Below are positions 40,318 through 49,929 of a stretch of DNA of 64,000 bases, in pieces. The stretch spans positions 91,348 through 155,347 of the forward strand of contig JALNXF010000002.1 of the NCBI GenBank assembly GCA_023230505.1, written 5' to 3'. The position numbers and the translations under genes were made by a program. The stretch's first letter is position 1. Each line of letters begins with the position of its first letter. The notes under the pieces are model-generated. The model was not told the DNA's origin. It made no database searches and saw only the letters and a list, made by a program, of their open reading frames with translations. This DNA is from Candidatus Altimarinota bacterium (lineage in GTDB: Bacteria > Patescibacteriota > Gracilibacteria > BD1-5 > UBA2023).

Positions 40318-41025
40318 TTAACTCACGAGCGTTCATTCACCCATATTTTTACAAGCTCTTAAAATAGCTCATTTCTCATATAAACTTACTATTCTTAGTT
40401 TTAATTTACTATCTTTAGCTAGTGCAAATCATGTCTGATCCATAACTTTTATATCATTTTTTATAACCTCATCATAAGTTGCATTTTTTATTAGAACTGC
40501 ATCGCTAAATTTTAAAGGATCTTTATTATATACTCAATTTACTTTTGTTGCCTTAATCATCAATCAACAATCAAGCTCTAATGCCCTAAGAACTCCCGCA
40601 GTATCTGTTGTAAAATATGGATTTCAAGTTCAGGCTACACATATTACAATTCTTCATTTTTCCATATGACGAGCTCATCTTCTTTTAATATATTTTTCTC
40701 AGACTTCTGGAATATCAAGTGCACTCATTAATCTTGTCTCACATCAAACTGATTCAAGTGCATCCTGCATTGCAACTCCGTTCATAATTGTTGCCATCAT
40801 TCATACATAATCCGCTGCTGTTCTGTCCATTCCGCCTGCAGCTCCAGCTAATCATCTAAATATATTTCATCCTCATAATACTATTGCAATTTCAAATCCA
40901 GCATCTCTAATTTCTTTTAAATCAGTCGCTAAATTTTTTATAAAAACTGGATCTATTCAATGAGTTTTTTCTCATTGTAAAGCTTCTCCAGATATTTTTA
41001 TTAAAACTCTATTATTTATTTTCAT
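40318..41025 (-). CDS. pyrH: UMP kinase
   Basis: The 235-residue protein has the amino-acid-kinase fold: VLIKISGEALQG (phosphate loop), IAIVLGGGNIFRG, DRTAADYVGMMATIMNG and CVAGTGNPYFTTDTA. This matches bacterial hexameric PyrH. It phosphorylates UMP to UDP. Its start overlaps the end of the VKOR gene by 14 bases, and it is followed by glyS on the same strand. Several of the invariant glycines are TGA. Confidence 0.95.
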
Positions 41026-41476
41026 TTTTTATTCAAATTAAAGCTAGTATAAAAATTGTAATTATTATCGCACTACAAAGCATACAAAGTGGACAATAAG
41101 AACCTATATTTGCAAATTCCTGATAGATAAAATAAGAATTAAATAATATTCAACCAAGTCATAAAATTGCAATTATTTTTTCTGACTTTTTCAAAACAGA
41201 AGTAATTCACAAAAATGCAATTACAAAAATAATCGGATAAACTATCATTGCATAAGCTGTAAATGGAAGTCAAAATATTTTTGAGTAAGGACTAGAAAGT
41301 ACATTTGAACAAGAAAGAGTATTATTTATATCACAAAAAGATCCAATTTTTCAGATATTTTGTTCGATTTTGTAATTATTGTAAGTCAGATAACTTGCAT
41401 TAACAAAGGCAATAAATGACAAAATACAAATTGTTATTAATTTTTTTACCCCAAGAGCACTTGTTTCACTGCGCAT
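41012..41476 (-). CDS. VKOR-family disulfide oxidoreductase
   Basis: The 154-residue membrane protein has four to five hydrophobic helices and the cysteine pattern of bacterial VKOR homologues: SFCDINNTLSCSNV (loop cysteines with Ser) and YCPLCMLCS (CxxC active site). It reoxidises DsbA-like proteins and passes electrons to quinone. The DsbA-like partner is encoded two genes upstream in the same operon. The N-terminus MRSETSALGVKK is the shared leader seen on three other genes and directly precedes the first helix. Its start lies 31 bases inside the response-regulator gene. Confidence 0.9.
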
Positions 41477-41832
41477 ATGTTTAATTTATATAAATTATAA
41501 ATTGCTGTTAATAGATTAGCTTTATCATCAAGCTCAATATCGCATCATGCCTCCATTTGTTCATTTCTTAAAAAATCATCATTTGACATTGCAATCATGG
41601 TTCAATTAAATTTTGTTTTAATTTCTTTAATTAAATCAAGGGTTGTTCATTCTGATTTTATATTTCAATCAAAAGCAATAATATCAATTTTTTCTTGGTT
41701 TTTATCAAAAATTTCCTTTGCTTCTCTACATGTAAAAGCCTGTAAAAGATTTATTTTTTTAGACATAAGTCTTTTAAAAGAATCTTGTAAAACTACGCCA
41801 TCTTCAATAATTAAAACTGTTTTTTTCTCCAT
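41446..41832 (-). CDS. Single-domain response regulator (CheY-like)
   Basis: The 128-residue protein is a receiver domain: KKTVLIIEDGVVLQDSF (acidic pair), IDIIAFDGNIK (phospho-acceptor Asp), and a GTMIAMSNDDF segment in the place of the Thr/Ser switch. There is no output domain. Its last ~10 codons overlap, in another frame, the start of the VKOR gene (31-base overlap). It sits between dsbA and VKOR genes, odd company for a receiver protein; a link to redox stress is possible. Confidence 0.78.
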
Positions 41833-41834
41833 AT

Positions 41835-42446
41835 CTATTTAGATAATTCATTTAAAATAGTAAAAAAGTCTTGTTCGTTTGTATAATTTAAAATTTTTCA
41901 ATTTACATAAACAGAAGGAGTGCCAGGTAATTGCATTTTATTTCATAGAGCCAAGTCTTCATTTATCTTGTTTATATAATGTCACTCGTTCACACATTTA
42001 TTAAAATCAGCTATATTTAGAGAAATATCTGTAGCTAATTTTTCTCTTTCTTGAGGAGTAACTTTTTCTCATTTTTTGATATCCTCTAAGTTATACATTG
42101 CTTTTGCAAATTCTGAGTATTTTCACTGAGAATGAGCGCACATTGCAGCCAAAGCATCTCCAAAAGCATTTGGATGAAAAGTGAGTGGGAAGTTTTTGTA
42201 AGTCAATCCAATTTTATTTGTAAGAGCATAATTATTTAACATTTTTTCTCAGATTGATTTCTCAAAATTAATACAAGCTGGACACTCAAAATCAGAAAAA
42301 ACTATAACTTGAGTTTTTGAATTAATATTACCAAAAGTTGGACTATCTATATTTTTTGAAACTGTAGGATTCTTAACAGTCTGAGTCGTACAAGAAAATA
42401 GAAAAAAACTCAATAAAAACACAAAAAACAATATTTTAAATTTCAT
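41835..42446 (-). CDS. DsbA-like thioredoxin-fold lipoprotein
   Basis: The 203-residue protein has a lipoprotein signal (hydrophobic FFVFLLSFFLFSC, the Cys as lipobox), a thioredoxin fold with active site DFECPACINFE (CPAC) near residue 62, the LPGTPSVYVNG cis-Pro loop and KNFPLTFHPNA. It oxidises thiols of exported proteins; the VKOR gene downstream would reoxidise it. I chose ATG 42446 because the upstream TTG has no support. The receiver gene starts 2 bases after its stop. Lipidation would require Lgt, encoded at 56454. Confidence 0.9.
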
Positions 42447-42530
42447 AAAAAAACTCAAATTAATAAATAAACCTAATTTGCCCTACAATATACGTAATAA
42501 GTGATAATTTTCAAATTTAATTTTGAAAAT

Positions 42531-43046
42531 TTATTTATTCTCTAATAAATTATTAATCTCATTATCAAGATTATTTTTGATGTGTTTCAATACTAAAATT
42601 AAAATTTCCTTTCTGTTTGGAGTAATATCATTTTTTGATTCTATAATTTTTAATTTTGAATTAACAGGAATTAAAACCATAGTTAGAGCCTTAATTTGAT
42701 TTTCTACAGAATTATTTTTAATATTTTCTTTTAAGTTATCTAAAATTTGGTCAAGTTTTATTTTGTATGTTTCAACTAGTAGTGTATTTAAATTTTTAAC
42801 TAATTTAGCCTTTTCTTGATTCTTTTCTAAAACTGTTCCAGAATTATTTTCTTCCTGTCTTTGTTTTCCTTTTTCTTCCTGAGAATCAGAATTTTCTTCT
42901 AAGATAGAAAATTTATTTTGCTTTTTTACAGCATTTTCACTAGCAAAAACAGAATTAGAAAATCAAAAAATACCATTTTGGTTTGAAACAAAAAGTCATA
43001 AAAATCCTATGATTGAAAATGTAAAAATTTTATATATTTTTCTCAT
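42531..43046 (-). CDS. Secreted hypothetical protein
   Basis: The 171-residue protein has a signal peptide (MRKIYKIFTFSIIGFLGLFV...VFASE) and then a hydrophilic, helical body rich in Asn, Lys and Glu (ENSDSQEEKGKQRQEENN, LNTLLVETYKIKLDQIL). No family is recognised. It lies downstream of the sensor kinase on the minus strand, so it may belong to that regulon. Three TGA(Gly) in the signal region. Confidence 0.65.
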
Positions 43047-43107
43047 TTAGCCTTTATATAAGTTTCCTTACAAAAAGCAAATTGTCAATGTGAAAAAATT
43101 GTGAAGA

Positions 43108-44451
43108 TTATTTCGGCAAACTTATCTTAATTTCAAATCATTTTTTATTTACTGAATTTATTTCAAAAATTCAATTATGGTTTTTAACAATTTTATCGAT
43201 TATTGAGAGTCAAATTCCAACTCAAAGATCACTATTTTTATTTCTTACCTTTTCTCATTTATAGAATTTTTCTTTTAAAAATGGTAAATCTTCCTCTTTA
43301 ACTCAGGCTCAATTATCAGAAAAACAAACTACAGAATAATTTTTGTTATTAGAAAAACTAATTTCCATTTTTGTATTTTTTCAAGCATATTTGAGAAAAT
43401 TTGAAAAAATATTGTGTAAAATTTGTATAATTTTATCTCGGTCAGCATTTAAATAAAATTTCTTAGATGAATTAAAAATTACTTCCGAGTTATTTTTTTG
43501 AAGTTCCATAAAATATTCAGTTTTAACGAATTCAAGCAGTTCAATTAAATCAAATTTAGTTATAAAAATATTATCATTTTTCTTACTTTCTACTTTTTCA
43601 TAATCCATTATTAAGTTTGTAATTTTAATAAGTCTATCAATTTCTCCATGTAAAAGTTTAATATTTTTTTCATCTAATTTCATCACTCAATCCTCAATTC
43701 ATTCAATATAACATTTAACCGCAGTTATTGGGGTTTTTATCTCATGACTTAAATCAGATAAAAAATCAGATCTTATTTTTTCTTGCAAAGAAAGACTTTT
43801 ATTAAGATTATTTATAGCCTCAATAAGTGGATAAAATTCGTCTTTTTTATTGTAAAATAAATTTTTATATTCTTTTTTGTGAATAATATTTGAAAGATTT
43901 GAGATAACTTGTTTGATTGGATTAAACGTTAATTTAATCCAAATGTAAATTATTCCAGAAATTAAAACTATTAAAAATAAATTAAAATAAAGTATGGATT
44001 TAAGGGTTTTTAGTACAAAGGTTCATTCAAGAGTTGTATAATCAATTTTGAAAAAATTTGAAATATTAGAGAAAAAAGACTGAAGTGCATTTGTTCAAAT
44101 TACTTTTTCTATTGCGACTCCAGACAGTCAAATTTGTTGCATAGATTCAACTAGAGATGAATCTGAAACTTTTGGATCTTCTGAAAATTTTTCAAGTGAA
44201 GCTGAAATACTTGATAAATCTTTTGTAATTTTTTTATATTCCTCAACTGTATTTTTATCAAGATATTCACTATCTAAAATTTTTGATATTGTTTCAAAGT
44301 TTATATTATTTTTAATTGTTTGCTTTTTTACCGCCACAACATAGTCCTCAAAATAAATAGAAGAAAAATATTTAAGCGCAAAAATATTTGAGATTATCAC
44401 AAATCAAAGAATTAAAATATTGGCTATAAGGAATTTTTGTGAGAATTTCAT
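43108..44451 (-). CDS. Membrane sensor histidine kinase
   Basis: The 447-residue protein has two membrane helices (about residues 8-30 and 165-190) enclosing an extracellular helical sensor of ~130 residues, a HAMP-like linker, the dimerisation box FLSDLSHEIKTPITAV (phospho-acceptor His), and an HATPase domain with IIQILHNIFSNFLKYA (N box), CFSDNGAGV (G1) and GVGIGLSIIDKIV (G2). It should phosphorylate the OmpR-type regulator encoded upstream at 44538. TTAAC lies 7 bases before ATG. The stimulus is unknown. Confidence 0.92.
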
Positions 44452-44478
44452 AAAAATTGTTAAATTAAGTTAATAGAC

Positions 44479-44514
44479 CCATTCGACTACACTGCGTTTC
44501 GCTCAGGGTGACAG
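44479..44514. repeat. Repeat of the CATTCGACT...CTCAGGGTGACA type
   Basis: This 36-base, G+C-richer stretch lies between the sensor kinase and its regulator. Its ends and GCGTTTCGC core resemble short interspersed repeats seen in many bacterial genomes. Only one copy is present in the window. Confidence 0.6.
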
Positions 44515-44537
44515 AAATAGTGGAAATAACGAAAAAA

Positions 44538-45212
44538 TTATTTACTTATTTTATATCAAATTCATCTGAGTGTTTTAATTTCTATCTCATTTCAGACTTT
44601 TTTTCTAAGATTTTTGATGTGAGTATCAATAGTTCTGTCATAGATATAATTATCATATCACATAATATCTTTCATTAAATTTTCCCTTAAAATTACTTCG
44701 TCTTTCTTTTCTATAATATACTTTAGAAGTAAAAATTCTGTTTTTGTTGTCTTGATTTCAGTTCCATTTATCTTAAGTAAATAATTTTTCAAATCAAGCT
44801 CTATATTATTGAAATGTAAAAAATTATCACTTTTATCAGCCTCTTTATTATTTGAAAATCTCTTTAAAACACTATTTATACGAGCCAGAAGTTCACGAGG
44901 AGAAAATGGCTTAGATACATAATCATCAGCTCATAGCTCTAGTGCTAAAATTTTATCTTCTTCATCTCCACGAGCCGATAAAATAATTATCGGAGTATCG
45001 CTTATTTGTCTAATTTCCTTACAAATTTCAATTCAATTTTTACCTGGTAAATTAATATCTAAAACTACTAAATCTGGTTTAAAACTATGGAAAATATTTA
45101 GAGCTTCAGATCAATCCTCGCAAGTAGATAGACCAAATCCGCTCCCAGAAATATAGCTTCCAAGCGAATTTAGAATTCAAACATCATCTTCAATAATTAA
45201 AATTTTTTTCAT
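44538..45212 (-). CDS. OmpR-family response regulator
   Basis: The 224-residue protein has a receiver domain (MKKILIIEDDVGIL, DLVVLDINLPGKNG with the phospho-Asp, LSARGDEEDKI, LGADDYVSKPF) and a C-terminal winged helix (TEIKTTKTEFLLLKYI, DRTIDTHIKNLRKKVG, IKTLRGIGYK). It is the partner of the kinase at 43108, which follows after 86 bases containing the repeat. It binds DNA to regulate unknown genes. Normal length. Confidence 0.94.
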
Positions 45213-45264
45213 AATTCTTTACTTAATATATTTTGATTATATAAGTATTTTAATATTTTCAAAT

Positions 45265-46953
45265 TTAAATAACTTTCACCATATATTCTCACTCAAGTTT
45301 ATATCACAATTTCTCATAATATCATCTCACTCATACTCAGCTTATTACTGCAATTTTTTTGATTTGTGGAAAATTGGTTTTTACTATATTTTCAGCTTCC
45401 ATAATTAGTTTTTTTCAGAATCAAATGTGCTGACCTGATAAACTTCCTTTTTCTCAGATTTTTAGCTGATCTCCATAGGTATGAACTTCCCTTATAATTG
45501 CCGCATCCTGAAGTTCTGGGATAAAGTGAAGTTCTTTAGAGAAAATATTAGATGGAATTCTAAGCCTTAATTGAGAAAAAATTGTTCTGTCTTCTTTGTC
45601 TATAAACTGCAAGAAATATTCATCTCCACTTGATGCAGAGTAGCTTATGGTGTCTAGAATTGCATTTTCTGGATTATTTAATTTTAATCTTATTTCGCGT
45701 GCTGAGATATCTTTTTTGGTAAGTCATTTTTCTTTCATTTTCTTATCTGTAATCTGGCGTAAATTAGCCAAGTGAGATCAGGCGAGTATTTCAGAAGATG
45801 GAATATCGCGATACATTCTATTAAGTCTCACATATTCTGGGATCAATCCCTGTAAGCTCGCCATTAAATCAATTAAGGTTTCGTCGTCATAAGGCGCAAA
45901 TCCTCATTTTTGCCAAATTTGAGTGAGTTCACTATTTGGAGTCACGACCATTGGGTAAATTTTCAGCTCATCTGGACGAAAATCCTCATCATCAAAAACA
46001 TTTTTAAGGCTTTTTATATCTAATTCTGGATTAGAGCCAAGCAAATTTGGCATAATGTGGGCAACTACCTTAAATCCAGCATCTTTTAAAAGTTTGGTTG
46101 CAAGTTTACTTTCTGTGTTTCCATGTCATCTTTTATTTAATTTATTTATCTCATCAATTGTCGTCTGGTAGCCAATCTCAACTCTTGTAACTCAATATTT
46201 TCTAAGTTTTTTAATTTCTTCTATATTTATAAAATCAGGTCTAGTCTCAATTGCAATTCAAATAACGCGAGAAGCAGAAGTTTCATTTCTTTTTTTGGCT
46301 TCCTCAAGATTTTTCGATTTTATAATTTCAAATCAGGGTTTAATTTCAAAAGATGCAAATTTTTCATTATCTAAACTTGTGGTAATTATATTTTTTTTAA
46401 CTTCTTCATAATTAGAGTGTGCATCGTATATATCTTTTATGAATTCCTCCTGATAATCGTCTGGATATAGGCTCCAAGTGCCACCAATTATTCTCACATC
46501 ACATTTTCAAATATTATGTCCAGTAATCTCAAGAGATCTAAGTCTATTTTGAACTTGTTTTGTCGCATCAAATTGGTTGAGTTCTGCCCTCATTACAGCG
46601 GGTTCATTTGAAATATAACTTTTTGGTAAATTGTCATAACTTGGACAATAAATACATTTTCAGACACATTTTGCACTCTTGGTGAGAATTGAAATTACAG
46701 AAACCCCAGAAAGACTTCTTATAGCCCTTTTTCTTAGTAATTTAAAAACTCTTAAATCCTGCTTTATTTCTCATAAATCAATAAGCTCTCTGTAACGCTT
46801 CAAAAGTGCTATATTTGGTATTAATTCACTTATTTTGTAATCCTTATAAATGGAATTTTTTAGTCTATGAAAATCCTCACTTGTAGCAATCTCCTCATTT
46901 TCCACAACTGAAAAAATTATTTTATCTATAATTTCTGCCTTTATATCTGTCAT
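45265..46953 (-). CDS. Elp3-like radical SAM / acetyltransferase
   Basis: The 562-residue protein has the Elp3 layout: a helical N-domain, a radical SAM core with the cluster motif CVGKCIYCPSY (CxxxCxxC with the spacing used by Elp3), a following SRVIGIAIETRPD and VEIGYQTT, and a C-terminal GNAT acetyltransferase (HIGFGKKLIMEAENI, GYYEKLGYKLEGEYMVK). Elp3 makes cm5U-type modifications at tRNA wobble uridine. In a genome with a UCA-anticodon tRNA, wobble-U modification may be of special interest. TTAAC lies 10 bases before ATG. Bacterial Elp3 homologues are uncommon but known. Confidence 0.88.
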
Positions 46954-47075
46954 TCAAAAATTGGTTAATTTTAGAGAGTATATTTAATGAGGCAAAAAAG
47001 TAAAATAATTTAAATGCTTGACTTTTTAGAAATTTATCTATTATAAATAATATTCTATATCTTAACGTAAATTTT

Positions 47076-47366
47076 ATGAGTAATAAAACAGGTGCCCTTG
47101 GGGTAAAAAATAAATTATATGGCTTGGCTTTATTGGCTGGTTTAACAGTATGAGTTCCGTCATTTGCAATTGCTGAAGTTCAAGCAAATACTTGTGGAGA
47201 AGTAGAGAAAATTTTTAGTTCATTTTCAAAAGAAAATTTAACTCAAATAAAAGAATTTTATAGTGTGAAAATTAAATGAAATTCTGAAATAGAAAGAACT
47301 GCAAATGAAGAAAATGCTAAATTTGTAGCTTGTGTTGACACAATTCTTAAAAAGAATAATAAATAA
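47076..47366 (+). CDS. Small secreted protein with shared N-terminal leader
   Basis: The 96-residue protein starts MSNKTGALGVKNK, the shared leader, followed by a signal-like hydrophobic stretch (LYGLALLAGLTVGVPSFAIAE) and a ~60-residue mature part with two cysteines (ANTCGEVEKI and FVACVDTIL), which could form one disulfide. No family is recognised. TTAAC lies 9 bases before ATG. It is divergent from elp3. Confidence 0.65.
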
Positions 47367-47390
47367 TTTTATATTTTAATTCAAAAAAAT

Positions 47391-47702
47391 ATGTGAGAAA
47401 AAATGAGAAAACTTGCAAAAGCAATTGAAAAGTTAGACAATGAAAATCCTAGCTCTCAACTACAAACTGTTATATGAACAGGATTACCTTTTGTACTTTG
47501 ACATTTTTCATTTGAAATTTTATCACTTTTAGAAGATCCAGATAAAGATTCTAGAACTGAGTTTATTCTAAAAAGTACCTATAATAATCACAACCCACCA
47601 AGAACAGGTCATCCAATGGAAAAAATTCACAATGAAACAATTAGAAATAAATTAGTTCAAGCTTGTCGTGAAGCCTGAATAGATATAGATTTTCCAAAAT
47701 AA
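47391..47702 (+). CDS. Small hypothetical protein
   Basis: The 103-residue soluble protein starts MGEKMRKLAKAIEKLDNE, contains several TGA(Gly) including the second codon, and ends FPK-TAA. It has a short NHNPPRTGHPMEKIHNE segment rich in His and Pro. No family is recognised. It lies 24 bases after the gene at 47076 and directly before the tRNA. Confidence 0.55.
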
Positions 47703-47712
47703 ACAAAATTTT

Positions 47713-47740
47713 TTGACAAAATATCCTTTTTCAATAGAAT
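47713..47740 (+). promoter_or_regulatory. Promoter of the UCA-anticodon tRNA
   Basis: TTGACA at 47713-47718 and TAGAAT at 47735-47740, 16 bases apart, lie 17 bases before the tRNA 5' end, a good stable-RNA promoter. Just downstream CCCGC (47745-47749) can pair with GCGGG (47758-47762), the 5' strand of the acceptor stem. Confidence 0.7.
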
Positions 47741-47757
47741 AATGCCCGCAAATATAA

Positions 47758-47836
47758 GCGGGGGTAACATAAAAGAGTGAGTGTACTAAGGCTTCAACCC
47801 TTGGGTGTACGAGTTCAAACCTCGTTCCCCGCTCCA
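47758..47836 (+). tRNA. tRNA-Gly with anticodon UCA (decodes UGA)
   Basis: The sequence folds as a tRNA: acceptor GCGGGGG / TCCCCGC, D stem ACAT / GTGT, anticodon stem TAAGG / CCTTG around loop CTTCAAC (anticodon TCA), T arm ACGAG-TTCAAAC-CTCGT, discriminator T, encoded CCA. G1-C72, C2-G71 and U73 are the bacterial glycine identity elements, so it should be charged by GlyRS and read UGA as Gly, in agreement with every native gene here. Oddities: the D loop (AAAAGAGTGA) lacks the usual GG, and there are two bases rather than one between D and anticodon stems. Known precedent: the tRNA-Gly(UCA) of SR1 bacteria. Confidence 0.93.
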
Positions 47837-47865
47837 ATTTTTGCAAAATAAAATCTATTTAAATT

Positions 47866-48198
47866 ATGGCCAATAAACATTGATTAAAAGGAAGTATTGT
47901 TAAAAAACAAGCTGCATCAAGAAAACTTGCGAAGCATAAAAAGGCTTCTATGCAGGTATATATTGGTAATGAAAATGCACAATCAAGAAAAAATCAAAGC
48001 TATAAACAAAGAAAACATTATTACGAAAATAAACAAAGTTTCCCTAAGAAAAAACTATGAAATAAAGACATTAATTACCTAATTGAAGTTGGAGTAATTG
48101 ATGATAGGGGATTTTTTAAAAAAGGAAAAAAGAAAAATTTTATCACAAAATCAATGACTGACGCGAAAGGTTTAGACTATTATGGAATGCCACGTTAA
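47866..48198 (+). CDS. Small, very basic hypothetical protein
   Basis: The 110-residue protein is dense in Lys, Arg, Asn and Gln (GSIVKKQAASRKLAKHKKAS, KNQSYKQRKHYYENKQS), with predicted strong positive charge, so it probably binds nucleic acid or the ribosome. No ribosomal family could be matched. It lies between two tRNA genes. The first residues, MANKHGLKGSI, use TGA for the first glycine. TAA stop. Confidence 0.65.
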
Positions 48199-48226
48199 TA
48201 ATAAGCAAAAAACTTATAAACTTTTA

Positions 48227-48301
48227 GCAGCCGTATTTCAACGGATAGAATGCGGCCCTGCGAAGGCTGCGATATAGGTTCGATTCCTATCGGCTGTACC
48301 A
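48227..48301 (+). tRNA. tRNA-Arg with anticodon GCG
   Basis: Acceptor GCAGCCG / CGGCTGT (first pair G-U), D loop AACGGATA, anticodon stem CGGCC / GGCTG around loop CTGCGAA (anticodon GCG), T arm ATAGG-TTCGATT-CCTAT, discriminator A, encoded CCA. A20 in the D loop and C35 fit arginine identity. Bacteria normally read CGN with anticodon ACG edited to ICG; GCG would read only CGC and CGU and needs no editing enzyme. The D stem (TTTC / GAAT) has one mismatch. Confidence 0.85.
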
Positions 48302-48338
48302 AAAAATATTAAATAAATTGAATAGCTACTACTATTTT

Positions 48339-48409
48339 TGTCATTCCCGCCCATCCCTGTCATTCCCGCACCCCACAAGGAAGTATAAACTCCAGCTGGA
48401 ATCTACAAT
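48339..48409. repeat. TGTCATTCC-type interspersed repeat
   Basis: Two copies of TGTCATTCCCGC (48339-48350 and 48359-48369) are followed by CCAGCTGGAATCTAC, resembling the widespread bacterial TGTCATTCC...GGAATGACA palindromic repeats. A relative lies at 56311-56390. It fills the gap between tRNA-Arg and the glycosyltransferase gene. Confidence 0.7.
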
Positions 48410-48429
48410 TTATTAAAATCCTAGAAAAA

Positions 48430-49914
48430 ATGTTTAAAAAACAGGTGAAACAATTCATTCTAAGTCAGAAATTTATATCAAAACTTCCTTTAACTTTTTT
48501 GGTTTTAATCTTTTTTGTGCCTATAGTATTGCTTAAAATAAACTATAGAATTGGGCTTTATTTTATAGCTTTCTATATATCTTATTGGACCATTAAAGTA
48601 TTTGAATCATATTTTTATGTAATAACTTCTTACCTTAAATTACTCAATCTCAACGCGAAAGATTATTCAAATTCAGATATTATAAAAAAGGATGCAAAAA
48701 ACCTAAAACACATAATTATTGTACCATTTTACTCTGAACCTTATGATGTAATTGAGGATAATGTGATTTCTATAATTAATAATGTTTATCCATATAAAAA
48801 TAACATAACTATTCTTTTAGCGCCAGAAGAGAGATGAATAGACACAATAGTAAATGCAGAAAAAATTATTAAAAAATTTAAAAATTCTGGAGTGGAAATT
48901 GTATCTGTTGTGCATCCAAGTTGACTTCCGGGTGAATGAAAAGTAAAATGAGCCAATATTACATATGCGATAAAAGAGTATATTAAAGACAAGAATTTAG
49001 ACGAACAAATGACTTATATTTCGACAATTGATACAGATACAAAAGTCGAGAAAAATTTCTTTACAATAGTTGCTTATACTTATTTAACAACAGAAAAAAA
49101 CACAAATGCAATTTATCAATATACTCCCGTTTACTCAAATAATTGGAATAAATGAACTTTTTTTGCCCGTCTTATAGCTATGTGAACAACTTTTTGGCAA
49201 TTATCAGAAAGTCAAAATCCAGAATTTTATAGAAATTTTGCTGTCTACTGAATGTCTTTAAAGTGTCTAAAAAAATCTGATTATTGGTCAAAAACAAGTA
49301 TAGTAGAGGATTGACTTCAATATTGGAGAAGTTATTTTGCTTGGGGTTGAGTTTTTAGAATTGTAAATGTGCCAGCAGTTTGTATGATGGACGTCGTAGA
49401 GGAAGAAAATATATTTAAAACGATTAAGTCTCAATATAAGCAACTTAGAAGATGGTCATGGTGATGTAGTGATCTTGAATATGTAATTCCAGAGTTTTAT
49501 AAAAACAAGAAAATTAAAAAAAGAGAGAAAATTAAGAAAATCGCTTATTTGATCTTTAATCATTTATTTTGGTCAGGAGGAGCACTTACTCTATTTTTTA
49601 TAGGATATTTGCCAGGAGTTGTAGATAATCTCAAAAACAGCATAATAACACTTACAATACCACTTTCAGTATCATTAATTTTTACAATGATTTTCGCGAC
49701 AATTGCTTTCCCGAGTTTTATCTCTATTTTAATTATGAGAAAATATGTCCACTTTAGAAAAAGAGATTATGCAGTAAATATTTTACAATGGCTTTTAATT
49801 CCAACACTAACGCTTACGTTGTTTTCACTTCCTGCAATAGAAAGCCAAATAAGATATTTTTTCAACAAAAGAATTGATTTTTTTGAAAGCACCAAGAAAA
49901 TGAAGAGGAAATAA
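48430..49914 (+). CDS. Membrane glycosyltransferase, family 2 (cellulose synthase-like)
   Basis: The 494-residue protein has two N-terminal membrane helices, a cytoplasmic GT-A domain and three to four C-terminal helices. Catalytic motifs are visible: IIIVPFYSEPYDVIEDNV, STIDTDTK (DxD-type), TSIVEDGLQYW (the ED general base) and QLRRWSWG (the QxxRW acceptor-chain motif) near residue 335. Processive polysaccharide synthases share this layout. It probably polymerises a surface glycan, with UDP-sugar from GalU. It starts in DNA following a repeat; the next gene starts 15 bases after its stop. Confidence 0.88.
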
Positions 49915-49929
49915 TTTTTAAATTTATTT

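Noticed and set aside
47652..47846. 64-codon minus-strand frame over the tRNA
   Set aside because: It crosses the tRNA-Gly(UCA) gene on the opposite strand and resembles the familiar spurious proteins predicted on tRNA genes.
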